From: Clostridiales bacterium UBA4706
GTDB lineage: Bacteria > Bacillota > Clostridia > Oscillospirales > Oscillospiraceae
Assembly (NCBI GenBank): GCA_002404605.1
Contig: DHKA01000025.1
Location: forward strand, 1-20,421
DNA: 20,421 bases
Direction: 5' to 3'
The notes beneath the pieces are model-generated. The model saw only the letters and a program-made list of their open reading frames with translations, was not told the origin of the DNA and searched no databases. The translations under genes and the position numbers were made by a program. Each line of letters opens with the position of its first letter. Positions within the stretch are counted from its first letter, which is position 1. Below are positions 1 to 7,450 of this stretch, piece by piece.

Positions 1-33
1 GCAAACTCTGCGAGGCTTTTTACAGTTTCAGAG

Positions 34-53
34 AACCGGGGAGGCGGTTTTTT
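34..53 (+). terminator. possible weak terminator of an upstream gene
   Basis: A 5-bp stem (AACCG 34-38, CGGTT 45-49) with a six-base loop runs into six Ts (48-53). It lies upstream of the first promoter and could end a gene located left of the window. The stem is short, so this is a weak call. Confidence 0.3.
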
Positions 54-105
54 CGTCTATAGTCTATAATGGTAGAAGTCGTTTATTATATTTGGATTAA
101 GGAAC

Positions 106-135
106 TTGTCAAACGACGGCTTTCTGGTGTATACT
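106..135 (+). promoter_or_regulatory. sigma-A-type promoter of the envelope operon
   Basis: A -35 box TTGTCA (106-111) and a -10 box TATACT (130-135) are separated by 18 bases. They lie about 55 bases ahead of the first start codon. The leader between them and the gene contains GGTATC and GATATC flanking six Ts, a weak hairpin of unknown meaning. This promoter probably drives the four plus-strand genes up to the terminator near 4055-4094. Confidence 0.6.
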
Positions 136-188
136 AGTTTGGTATCTTTTTTGATATCTTTATTACTGTTGAGAGCGAGGATGAAACC

Positions 189-1265
189 ATGCGTGAACGC
201 AGCGCAGCCGGCGGGATCTTCCGCGTCGTTGGACGCATTCTGCTGATCCTGCTGGTCACCATACTGCTTTTTGCCGTTTTTCTGCTGGGCGTGATGGGCG
301 TGCTGATCCACGGTCCTTCTGCCGAAGCAAAGCGGCTTTTCGTGCTGTCCGTTAACGAGACGAGCGCGCTGAAATTCCTGCCGCACATCTATCTTTCCGA
401 TGCGCAGGTGGACGCGATACTTCACCCCGTCAGCACCTCCACGGACGACGAGCCGGCGCCGGACGACAATTTTGTCGAGCTGCCCTACGAGGACGGCCGC
501 ACGGCAGAAGATGAAAATGCAAATGCGGGCCATGTCGTTGTGGTGGAGCCGTCGGACAGCACCGCGCAGAGCGGCGAATGGCTCGAGGTCGTGGATATCA
601 AGGGTTCGACCTTTAAGGGTAAGCTGATGATCATCCGCGATCCGTCGAAGGTCGTCGTCGGCACGCTGGATGCTTACGGTGCGAACTACCACGGACTGTA
701 TCTTTACGAGTTCATCGATAAGTACAACGCCATCGGCGGCACGAACGCCGGCGGCTTCTACGATCCGGGCGGAGGCGGCAACGGCGGCATCCCCGACGGT
801 CTCGTCATGCGCGACGGCGCGATCGCCTACGGCAACCCCGGTACGTGGTATCTCAATGTTGTCGGCTTCGACGCCGACCACATTCTCCACGTCGGCGACA
901 TGTCCGGCCAGCAGGCACTCGATCTCGGGCTGGAGAGCGCGGTCAGCTTCTCCCCCGGCCCGGTGCTCGTGAAGGACGGCGAGCTGCAGACCAATCTCGG
1001 CGGCGGCATGAACCCGCGCACGTGCATCGGCCAGTGCTCGGACGGCACGATCCTCCTGATGGTCATCGAGGGCCGTAAGCCCGACAGCATGGGCGCAACG
1101 TACGACGATATCGCCAAGATCCTATATGACCGCGGCGCGGTCAACGCCGCCAACCTTGACGGCGGCTCGTCCTCGCTCATGTACTACAACGGTGAGCAGA
1201 TCACCCGCGGCTCGAACATCATCGGCATGCGCCAGATGTCCACCGCCATTCTCGTTTTGAATTGA
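189..1265 (+). CDS. membrane-anchored phosphodiester glycosidase family (NAGPA domain) protein
   Basis: The 358-residue product has a short cytoplasmic N-terminus, one hydrophobic segment (about residues 14-40) and a polar acidic linker (85-125). An NAGPA-type domain follows (about 140-358). Family landmarks are GGTNAGGF (183-190), NPRTCIG (275-281) and NLDGGSSS (322-329). NAGPA is the fold of the lysosomal enzyme that uncovers mannose-6-phosphate by removing N-acetylglucosamine from a phosphodiester. Bacterial members are thought to act on sugar phosphodiesters of cell-surface polymers. The catalytic domain should face outwards. The ATG at 189 is chosen because GCGAGG (175-180) sits 8 bases upstream; the out-of-frame ATG at 181 is not used. 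The gene leads an operon with a GT2/GtrA pair, which supports an envelope polysaccharide role. The exact substrate cannot be read from sequence. Confidence 0.88.
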   Translation: MRERSAAGGIFRVVGRILLILLVTILLFAVFLLGVMGVLIHGPSAEAKRLFVLSVNETSALKFLPHIYLSDAQVDAILHPVSTSTDDEPAPDDNFVELPYEDGRTAEDENANAGHVVVVEPSDSTAQSGEWLEVVDIKGSTFKGKLMIIRDPSKVVVGTLDAYGANYHGLYLYEFIDKYNAIGGTNAGGFYDPGGGGNGGIPDGLVMRDGAIAYGNPGTWYLNVVGFDADHILHVGDMSGQQALDLGLESAVSFSPGPVLVKDGELQTNLGGGMNPRTCIGQCSDGTILLMVIEGRKPDSMGATYDDIAKILYDRGAVNAANLDGGSSSLMYYNGEQITRGSNIIGMRQMSTAILVLN

Positions 1266-1273
1266 GGGCAGCT

Positions 1274-2902
1274 ATGGGAAAGCATGAAAAACCTGTATCC
1301 GGCACGAGCCGGAAGAGCGAAGCGCGCCTGCCGCGCGCAGAGCGCACTCCCTCCGTCCGCGAGGAGGAGCTGCTTTTTGATATCCCGGAGACTGCCGAGC
1401 GTGTGACCGTTCCCGCGGCGGATACGCTGCCGGAAGAGACTGCCGCGCCGGTTTCGGACGCTCTGCCGGAAGAGACCGCCGCTCCCATCCCGGAGGAGAG
1501 CTTTGAAGCGCCCGCCCCTATCCGGAGGGCGGCGCCGCCCGCGCAGGAAGCCGCTCCGGTGCGCCGCGAGCGTTCTGCGAGCGCAGAGAAGCCGGTACGC
1601 CGTGAGAGACCCGTAAGCGAGGAAAAGCCCGCACGCCGCGAGCGTTCCGCGGACGAAGAAGCCTCCGCGCGCCCCGCCCGCAGGGAAGCGCCCGAGCGCC
1701 GTGAGCGGCCCGCACCGGAAAAGAAGCCTGTGCGCCGGGAACGTCCCGCACCGGAGGACGACGCCCTTCCGAAAAAAAGGCGGAAAAAGGGCGGCTTCCG
1801 CAAGGGGCTGCTGACGTATGTTCTGGTCGTTGCGGTGATCTTCCTCGCCGCGCTCATCGTGCTCTGGGTCGCGCTCGCGCGCTTCCAGAAGAACAAGGAT
1901 GCCGAAAACGCGGCCGAGGCCGAGCAGAACGCCATCGTGCTGCAGGAAAAACAGCACGCCGAGGCCGTGCGGCAGGCGCCGCAGCGCGCGTTTGAAGCGT
2001 GGCTCGCCTCCTATACCGCCGACGACTGGACAAATCTCTGGTATGAGAAGCGCCCGGAGAACATTGACGGCCGCGACCGTGTGCGCGCTTATATGGAAGA
2101 GCGCTTCGGCAGCGGCAGCGTGCAGGCGTTCCGCTCGCTCGACTATACTGACGAAGCGCCCGCCTACGTTCTCAAGGACGGCGACGAAGCGCTCGCTAAG
2201 ATCACCCTCTCCGGCAGCGACGTGAACTGGACCGTATCCGATGTGGAGCTTGAGCTTGAAGGGACGAAGTCCGCTTCGGTCGAGGTCGCCGTCGGCAGCA
2301 AGGTGTTCTGCAACGGCATTGAGCTCGGCAGCGAGTACGCCGGTGAAACGCAGAGCAACTTCTCCTATGAGCCGCTCAAGGACAAGCTCATCAACCCCGT
2401 TTCGTGGACGACGTACAAGGTGGACGGTCTCCTGATCGAGCCGGAGCTGACCGTCGAGCCGCCCGCAGGATGCAGTGTTACGAAGACCGCCGAGGGCGAT
2501 TTCATGCTCTGTCTTGACGGGGTGGACGCCGAAAAGTACACCACGCGCGCGGTGAGCTTTGTGAAGGCGTATCTCACCTACTATATGAACGGCTACAACG
2601 GCACGTGGGGCAATCTGTACGCCGCGCTTGCCTATCTCACGCCCGGCACGCAGGCCTACACCGATCTGCAGGACACCTATAACGGCGTTGTCTGGAACAC
2701 CGCCTACGGCAACATCGACGTTTCCAACACCACCGCCTCAGGCGTGGTGATCTGGGCGGACAACTGCTACAGCGTGGATGTGACCTATGACGCCAACTGC
2801 ACGCACAACGGACAGGCCATCGACTATGCCGACGCCACCATGCGCATCTATTTCCTGCAGACCGACGCCGGTTTTGTCATCAGCAACTACGAAACTCTCT
2901 GA
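1274..2902 (+). CDS. single-pass membrane protein with Arg/Glu/Pro-rich cytoplasmic tail and NTF2-like extracellular region
   Basis: The product has 542 residues. Residues 1-175 are highly charged and low-complexity, with a decapeptide-like repeat of RRER followed by acidic residues and EKP. The stretch KKRRKK (167-172) precedes one transmembrane helix (about 177-203). A short charged helix that may form a coiled coil follows (205-235), then about 300 residues outside the cell. That outer part contains FEAWLASYTADDWTNLWY-like and VSFVKAYLTYYMNG segments. They suggest two NTF2-like or TcaA-like modules, but this is only a resemblance. The in-frame TTG at 1262 is rejected: GAGGG at 1264-1268 sits five bases before the ATG at 1274 and would overlap that longer frame. 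The gene starts 8 bases after the glycosidase stop, so translation is probably coupled. Function is unknown; its neighbours suggest envelope biogenesis. Confidence 0.8.
   Translation: MGKHEKPVSGTSRKSEARLPRAERTPSVREEELLFDIPETAERVTVPAADTLPEETAAPVSDALPEETAAPIPEESFEAPAPIRRAAPPAQEAAPVRRERSASAEKPVRRERPVSEEKPARRERSADEEASARPARREAPERRERPAPEKKPVRRERPAPEDDALPKKRRKKGGFRKGLLTYVLVVAVIFLAALIVLWVALARFQKNKDAENAAEAEQNAIVLQEKQHAEAVRQAPQRAFEAWLASYTADDWTNLWYEKRPENIDGRDRVRAYMEERFGSGSVQAFRSLDYTDEAPAYVLKDGDEALAKITLSGSDVNWTVSDVELELEGTKSASVEVAVGSKVFCNGIELGSEYAGETQSNFSYEPLKDKLINPVSWTTYKVDGLLIEPELTVEPPAGCSVTKTAEGDFMLCLDGVDAEKYTTRAVSFVKAYLTYYMNGYNGTWGNLYAALAYLTPGTQAYTDLQDTYNGVVWNTAYGNIDVSNTTASGVVIWADNCYSVDVTYDANCTHNGQAIDYADATMRIYFLQTDAGFVISNYETL
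1556..1753 (+). repeat. degenerate tandem repeat encoding RRER..EKP units
   Basis: Inside the preceding gene, about 200 bases encode roughly six copies of a unit of 10-15 residues built around RRER or RREA, acidic residues and (E)KP. The DNA is also repetitive: CGCCGCGAGCGTTC occurs twice, at about 1562 and 1634. Such tracts expand and contract readily and here form a cytoplasmic, probably disordered, tail next to the membrane. Confidence 0.7.
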
Positions 2903-2924
2903 TAAAGGCAGGGTAAAAAGCGAA

Positions 2925-3632
2925 ATGAAAGTTACCGCTGTCGTCCCCTCCTACGAGCCGGACGAAAAGCTCATTCAAGTCGTGGACGGCCTGCTGGCCG
3001 AGGGCTTTGACGATATCGTCGTCGTCAACGACGGCAGTCACGAAGGGCATCTCCAGCCCTTCGCGGAGGCCGCCACCCGCCCCGGCGTCACGGTGCTGCG
3101 GCACGAGGTGAACCGCGGCAAGGGCCGCGCGATGAAAACGGCGTTTGCTTGGTGCACGGAAAACCGGCCGGATATCGACGGCGTCGTTATCGTAGACGGC
3201 GACAATCAGCACCGACCCAAGGACGCCATGGCCGTTGCCGAAGCAATGTGCCGCGAGCCGGACAAGCTCTGGCTCGGCGTGCGGGATTTCTCGCTGGAAC
3301 AGGTCCCGCTGCGCAGCAAGCTCGGCAACAAGATCACGCGCAGCTTTATGAAGCTCGCCTGCGGCGTCGGCGTGACCGACACGCAAACCGGCCTGCGCGC
3401 CATCGCCCGCCGTCATCTGCCGCTGATGTGCTCCATCGGCGGCGAGCGGTACGAATACGAAACGCAGATGCTCCTCTCGCTCAAGGGCGCGGGTCTCGGC
3501 GTCGGCGAGGTCGTGATCGACACCGTGTACATTGACGAGAACCAGACCAGTCACTTCAACACCGTAAAGGATTCCTGGCGGATCTACAAGCTCATTTTCC
3601 GCCACATCTTCCACGGGGACAAGAAGGAGTAA
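2925..3632 (+). CDS. family 2 glycosyltransferase (polyprenyl-phosphate sugar transferase type)
   Basis: The 235-residue product has a GT-A fold. It starts with VTAVVPSYEPDEKL, has NDGS (35-38) and an acidic VDGDNQH motif (about 90-96) that would bind the metal-nucleotide sugar. It also has DTQTGLRAI and GERYEYETQMLL, typical of dolichol/polyprenyl-phosphate mannose or glucose synthases (DPM1/GtrB-like). No C-terminal membrane helices are visible, so it should act at the inner membrane face with a separate membrane partner. The GtrA gene directly downstream fits that. The ATG at 2925 begins the conserved domain. Upstream in-frame codons run through the end of the previous gene in another frame and are rejected. 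The site is preceded by an AAGGCAGGG stretch. It probably makes an undecaprenyl-phosphate-linked sugar for glycosylation outside the cell. Confidence 0.85.
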   Translation: MKVTAVVPSYEPDEKLIQVVDGLLAEGFDDIVVVNDGSHEGHLQPFAEAATRPGVTVLRHEVNRGKGRAMKTAFAWCTENRPDIDGVVIVDGDNQHRPKDAMAVAEAMCREPDKLWLGVRDFSLEQVPLRSKLGNKITRSFMKLACGVGVTDTQTGLRAIARRHLPLMCSIGGERYEYETQMLLSLKGAGLGVGEVVIDTVYIDENQTSHFNTVKDSWRIYKLIFRHIFHGDKKE

Positions 3633-3639
3633 AGCCGCT

Positions 3640-4056
3640 TTGAAATCGTTTCTCTGCTTTTCCGGCAGCAGCGCCATCTGTTTTCTGTTGGATTATGGAC
3701 TGTTCACGCTGCTCAACTCCGTGCTTCTTGTCTCTCTGCCGGACGGCACGCGCGAGCTCTGCGCGACCTACGGCGCGCGCATCGTTTCCGCCGTGACGAA
3801 CTTTCTGCTCAACCGGCTGCTTGTATTTCAGGATAAGAGCGCGGCGGGGCAGTCGATCTGGCGGTACGCCGTGCTGGCCGTTGTGCAGGCAAGTCTGTCG
3901 GCGGTGCTCGTTTCGGTATTGCAGGATCTCACGCACGCAACGAATCTGCTTGAAACCGTCATCAAGATCCCGGTAGACGGTGTGCTCTTCCTTGCGAGCT
4001 ATCAGATCCAGAAGCGCTGGGTCTTCCGGCAGCGTACCGACACTCCCGATAAATAA
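3640..4056 (+). CDS. GtrA family membrane protein
   Basis: The product has 138 residues and four hydrophobic segments (about 8-32, 43-63, 76-96, 104-124). The GtrA signature ARIVSAVTNFLLNRLLVF (46-63) is present, as is a C-terminal QIQKRWVF. GtrA proteins are proposed to flip lipid-linked sugars made by GtrB-like transferases, and the upstream gene is such a transferase. The start is TTG at 3640, preceded by AAGGAG (3624-3629) with 10 bases between. That Shine-Dalgarno lies at the very end of the previous gene, so the two are coupled. This is the last gene of the operon; a bidirectional terminator begins at its stop codon. Confidence 0.85.
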   Translation: MKSFLCFSGSSAICFLLDYGLFTLLNSVLLVSLPDGTRELCATYGARIVSAVTNFLLNRLLVFQDKSAAGQSIWRYAVLAVVQASLSAVLVSVLQDLTHATNLLETVIKIPVDGVLFLASYQIQKRWVFRQRTDTPDK

Positions 4057-4094
4057 AAAAATTCCGTATGTCCGACGGCATACGGAATTTTTTT
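4055..4094. terminator. bidirectional rho-independent terminator between convergent operons
   Basis: A perfect 16-bp inverted repeat (4055-4070 and 4079-4094) around the loop TCCGACGG has seven As on its left edge and seven Ts on its right edge. It gives a T-tailed hairpin on either strand. It sits between the stop codons of the GtrA gene and of the convergent ADP-ribosylglycohydrolase gene and probably ends both operons. Confidence 0.9.
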
Positions 4095-4103
4095 ATATGA
4101 GTA

Positions 4104-6233
4104 TCAGCATTCTCCGGAAATGTGCAGCGCCCGCCAGAGCGTCTCGCCCGCACCGGTGAGACCGAGGCCAGGCATGCCGTAAGCGTACCGGCTGTCGCGC
4201 GCTTTGAGCACCGGCGCTCCGTCCACGGAGAGCGTGAAGGTCTCGCCCTTTGCCTCCGCCCGGAGAGCGTATTCCTGCCCCGGCTGCCAGGCGATCGGCG
4301 CGGCGGCGAGCTTCGTCACCGTGCCGTCCTCGTACCGGAGCACGGCGCACTCTCCCGGCGCGGAAAAGCCGAGCGCATAGTACCGGCGCGTCCCCTGGCC
4401 GCGCAGCAGCACGAGGGCGCTCCCGCCATTTTCCACCGTCACAGACGCGCTCACTGCCGTATCGCGCAGATAGTAATTTCCGGTGAACGCCTGCGCGCCG
4501 CTCATGTACGGCAACGCCTCCGCGGTGAGATGCATGGCGTCCCCCTCGCGCTTCCCGGCGCAGTCGTTGAATGAGAACGGCGTGAGCTGCGAAAACTCCT
4601 CGCGCTGGAGCGAGAAATCGACCGCGTAGTCCATCGCGCCGGTGACGGTGATCTCGTCCACATACACCCGGCCCATGACCCAGGGGTCAACGTCGGGCTT
4701 CGTCTCGACCGTCCAGCCGACGTCGTGCACGGCGTCGCCGCCAAGCTCCGGCACGGTGAACACGATCTCCGTCCACTCCCCTTCCGGGAGCACCGCCGCG
4801 GGCATGGTCACTCTCTCGCCGGTCATGGCACGGCGGATGAACGGCGTCACCGTTACCGCGGCAGGGGCAATCTGCTCGCTTTTCATCCAGACGCCGACAC
4901 GCTGGCCGGGGTTGACCTTCGCGGTGAACACCGGATCATATCGCTCCTCGTGGAGATCCGGGCGTGTGAGCATCGCCTTAAACGAGAGATCGACCGGCCC
5001 GGCGCGCTTGCCGTCGGTCATCAGCTCGGCGCAGTACGCGCCGGAGTGCGCCTTTCCCGGAACGATGCGCAGCGTGTGCTCCGCCTTATCCGACAGCTCG
5101 AGCCCGTGCGTCGAGCCGGGGAACGGAAAGTCCATACGCAGCTCGCCCGGCCTCGGGCAGACGATACCCTCTGGCAGCGTGCCGCCGTACATCCGGCAGG
5201 AGAGCGCGCCGAGTTCCTTTGCTTTATCGGAAAGATCGACAAGATTGAGATAGCCGGACACGCTCGAGAGCGTGACAAGATCGTTGATCGGGCGGCGGTA
5301 GCGCTCCGGCACGCCGCCAAGACCGCCGAGCACGCCGAGGATCGTGCCGATATTGCTCGCATTGCAATCGGTATCGTAGCCGCACATGACGGAGATCTCA
5401 ATGCTGCGGCCAAGCTCGCCCCTGCCGTAGAGCATGGCGAGGATACATATCCCGGCGTTCGGCACGATGTGGTATCCGCCGGGGTATTCCTCGTCGCTGA
5501 ATTCGCGCGCGATCATCTCGCGGCAAGCGCGGAAATCCGCTTCCGCCGGGTGCGCGCGGTGGTAGGAACGCACCGTCTCGACCACACGGCGGTAGTCGCA
5601 CCTCTCCGGCAGGAAGCGCAGACCGGTATCCAGCACCTCGTCCAGCGAGGACGCCATATACGCCGCGGCGACGCACGCGGCCATAAACCGCGCGCCGTCC
5701 ACGCCGCTGCCACCGTGCGATACGCTCGCGGCTGCGGCGGCAAGCTCCGCGGCGCGCGCCGGGTCGCCGGGGCAGATAAGGCCCCAGGTGTCCACGAAGA
5801 TCTGGCCGCCGATCTGCTCGGCGGCCGTCTTCCCGTTTTCCCCGATGCTGCCGGAGCGCGGCGCCTTCACGCCGCGGCGGAGATTCATATACGCGCGGTG
5901 CTCGGTGGAAACGTCCTCGCCGCCCCACCAGAACATGCCCATACCGCGGCGGGTGTAGTTGAGCCACGTCTCCCCGACCGTCTCGCTCGTGAGCGGTTCG
6001 GGCATGGCGTTGTCCGCGAGCGCGCGCACAAAGATGAGAGGGCCGTTCACATCGTCGTCCGCGGTGTAATACCGCTGCTCGCGCAGATAGCCGCGGATGT
6101 CGCCATAATAGCTTTGCAGCCGTTCATACGTCCAGAACGGATTTTCCACCGGTGCGCCGAGACGCATACCGGCGTCCATGCCGATGAGTCCGGCATAGAG
6201 CTTTTCGAGCGTTTTTCTTTCCATAGCGGTCAA
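4104..6233 (-). CDS. ADP-ribosylglycohydrolase family protein with two C-terminal beta-sandwich-like domains
   Basis: The 709-residue product has no signal peptide and is presumably cytoplasmic. Residues 5-345 resemble the ADP-ribosylglycohydrolase (DraG/ARH) fold. Three landmarks mark it: GLIGMDAGMRLGAPVE near the start, an acidic DDD (59-61) where the family has the metal-binding TDDT, and YDTDCN (286-291) where it has DTDT. HGGSGVDG (173-180) is also typical. Family members hydrolyse N- or O-ribosyl bonds using two metal ions. After this come about 180 residues resembling a galactose-binding module (355-535), then about 165 (545-709) resembling a LamG/3-keto-disaccharide hydrolase-like concanavalin fold. 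The TTG at 6233 overlaps the upstream stop as TTGA; an ATG at 6224 is an alternative start. It is the last gene of the operon. The altered metal motif suggests a substrate other than ADP-ribosylated protein. Confidence 0.82.
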   Translation of the reverse strand: MTAMERKTLEKLYAGLIGMDAGMRLGAPVENPFWTYERLQSYYGDIRGYLREQRYYTADDDVNGPLIFVRALADNAMPEPLTSETVGETWLNYTRRGMGMFWWGGEDVSTEHRAYMNLRRGVKAPRSGSIGENGKTAAEQIGGQIFVDTWGLICPGDPARAAELAAAAASVSHGGSGVDGARFMAACVAAAYMASSLDEVLDTGLRFLPERCDYRRVVETVRSYHRAHPAEADFRACREMIAREFSDEEYPGGYHIVPNAGICILAMLYGRGELGRSIEISVMCGYDTDCNASNIGTILGVLGGLGGVPERYRRPINDLVTLSSVSGYLNLVDLSDKAKELGALSCRMYGGTLPEGIVCPRPGELRMDFPFPGSTHGLELSDKAEHTLRIVPGKAHSGAYCAELMTDGKRAGPVDLSFKAMLTRPDLHEERYDPVFTAKVNPGQRVGVWMKSEQIAPAAVTVTPFIRRAMTGERVTMPAAVLPEGEWTEIVFTVPELGGDAVHDVGWTVETKPDVDPWVMGRVYVDEITVTGAMDYAVDFSLQREEFSQLTPFSFNDCAGKREGDAMHLTAEALPYMSGAQAFTGNYYLRDTAVSASVTVENGGSALVLLRGQGTRRYYALGFSAPGECAVLRYEDGTVTKLAAAPIAWQPGQEYALRAEAKGETFTLSVDGAPVLKARDSRYAYGMPGLGLTGAGETLWRALHISGEC

Positions 6234-7393
6234 TAGCAGCGGCGCAGGATCTCGATCACGTCGTCCGCGGTGAGCTGACGATAGCTGTAGCAGCTGAGAT
6301 CGGTGAGCTCCGCGACACGCGCAAAGCAGCTCTCCGGCACGCCGAGAGCGCGCAGCGTCGCCGGGGCGCCAAGCTCTTCATGGAAGAATTTCTTCAGCGC
6401 GGCAATGCCCTCCTTCGCCTGCTCACTCTCGCTCTTCCCGGCGGGATCAATGCCCCAGACATTCCGGGCAAAGCGCGCAAGACGCGGCGCGGCGCTCTCG
6501 CAGATATAGTCGAGATACGCCGGATGTATGACCGCGAGCCCTGCGCCGTGCGCCACATCGAAGAGCGCGGAGAGCGGATGCTCGATGCAGTGGCTCGCCC
6601 AGTCGGTATTTTTTCCGTTATTGAGCATGCCGCAGAGCGCAAAGCTGCTCGTCCACATGAGACTTGCCCGGGCCTCGTAACCCGTCGGCTCAATGACCGC
6701 GCGGCGCGCCGCGGCGATCTCCGTGCGCATGGCGGCTTCGGCGAGGTTATCGGTGAGAAAATCATCGTCCGGCGGGGAGATATAAAGCTCCATCAGGTGC
6801 GACATCGTGTCTACGATGCCGTTCACCATCTGGTTTTTCGGCAGACTGTACGTGAGCGTCGGATCAAGGATGGCAAAGCGGGGAAATTCCCACTCACTGT
6901 CATAGCAGTTTTTCTCGCCGGTGGCGAAATTCGTGATAACGGCGGACTTGTCCAGCTCACTGCCCGTGGCCGGAATGGTGAGGATGACGCCGAGAGGGAT
7001 ACCGGTTTCGGCGGTCTCCCAGTTTACATAAAACTTTTCCCAGAAGTCGCCCTCCGCCGGTGCTCCCACGGCAATGGCCTTGGAGCAGTCGATCGTGCTG
7101 CCGCCGCCAACGGCAAGGATGAGATCGATCTTGTGCGTCCGGCAAAGCTCGATACCCTCGTACACCTTTTCGGTGCGCGGGTTCGGCATGATGCCGGAGA
7201 GCTCATAGACGTTCTTCCCCGCCGCGTGCAGCGCATCGATCACGCGGTCGTAGAGGCCGGTGCGCTTGATGCTGCCGCCGCCATAGGTGAGAAGGACGTT
7301 TGGGCCGAACTTGCCCAGCTCCTCCGGCAGATAGCTCATGGCGTCCGCGCCGAAGTGGACGCGCACGGGATTATAATAGGTAAAATCGTTCAT
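6230..7393 (-). CDS. iron-containing alcohol dehydrogenase (YqhD/BdhA type)
   Basis: The 387-residue product has full length for group III alcohol dehydrogenases. It has YGGGSIKRTGLYD (37-49) and the nucleotide-binding GGGST (96-100). The metal ligands are in place: D195 and H199 in NGIVDTMSHL, H272 in HCIEHPL, and H282 in DVAHGAGLAVIHP. The closest remembered relatives are NADPH-dependent aldehyde reductases such as YqhD and clostridial butanol dehydrogenases. It should reduce an aldehyde to an alcohol in the cytoplasm. In an operon with rhamnose isomerase the obvious candidate is L-lactaldehyde to 1,2-propanediol, a role played by the iron enzyme FucO in enterobacteria; that is inference. 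AAAGGAG lies 7-8 bases ahead of the ATG at 7393. A strong hairpin (7414-7445) sits just upstream. Confidence 0.9.
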   Translation of the reverse strand: MNDFTYYNPVRVHFGADAMSYLPEELGKFGPNVLLTYGGGSIKRTGLYDRVIDALHAAGKNVYELSGIMPNPRTEKVYEGIELCRTHKIDLILAVGGGSTIDCSKAIAVGAPAEGDFWEKFYVNWETAETGIPLGVILTIPATGSELDKSAVITNFATGEKNCYDSEWEFPRFAILDPTLTYSLPKNQMVNGIVDTMSHLMELYISPPDDDFLTDNLAEAAMRTEIAAARRAVIEPTGYEARASLMWTSSFALCGMLNNGKNTDWASHCIEHPLSALFDVAHGAGLAVIHPAYLDYICESAAPRLARFARNVWGIDPAGKSESEQAKEGIAALKKFFHEELGAPATLRALGVPESCFARVAELTDLSCYSYRQLTADDVIEILRRCY

Positions 7394-7413
7394 GGATCTT
7401 CTCCTTTCCCAGA

Positions 7414-7445
7414 ATGCCCCGTTTCCGAAATTCGGAACGGGGCAT
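7414..7445. other. intra-operon stem-loop
   Basis: ATGCCCCGTT (7414-7423) pairs with AACGGGGCAT (7436-7445). After one bulged T, CCG pairs with CGG around a short A/T loop. The hairpin lies between the stop of the nucleoside hydrolase gene and the ribosome binding site of the alcohol dehydrogenase gene. On the operon's own (minus) strand it is followed by TCTGGGAAAGG, without a T-tract. The T-tract (GGTTTTTATT) follows on the plus strand. It is therefore a poor terminator for the operon and may be an RNA-stability or processing element, or a stop for antisense transcription. Confidence 0.65.
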
Positions 7446-7450
7446 GGTTT

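Noticed and set aside
57..890. Minus-strand open frame of 277 codons opposite the NAGPA-type gene
   Set aside because: It runs through the promoter and leader of a well-supported gene and has no recognisable motif.
4725..6236. Plus-strand open frame of 503 codons opposite the ADP-ribosylglycohydrolase gene
   Set aside because: Its Arg/Ala/His-rich translation is typical of an antisense shadow in GC-rich DNA; the opposite strand has clear family motifs.
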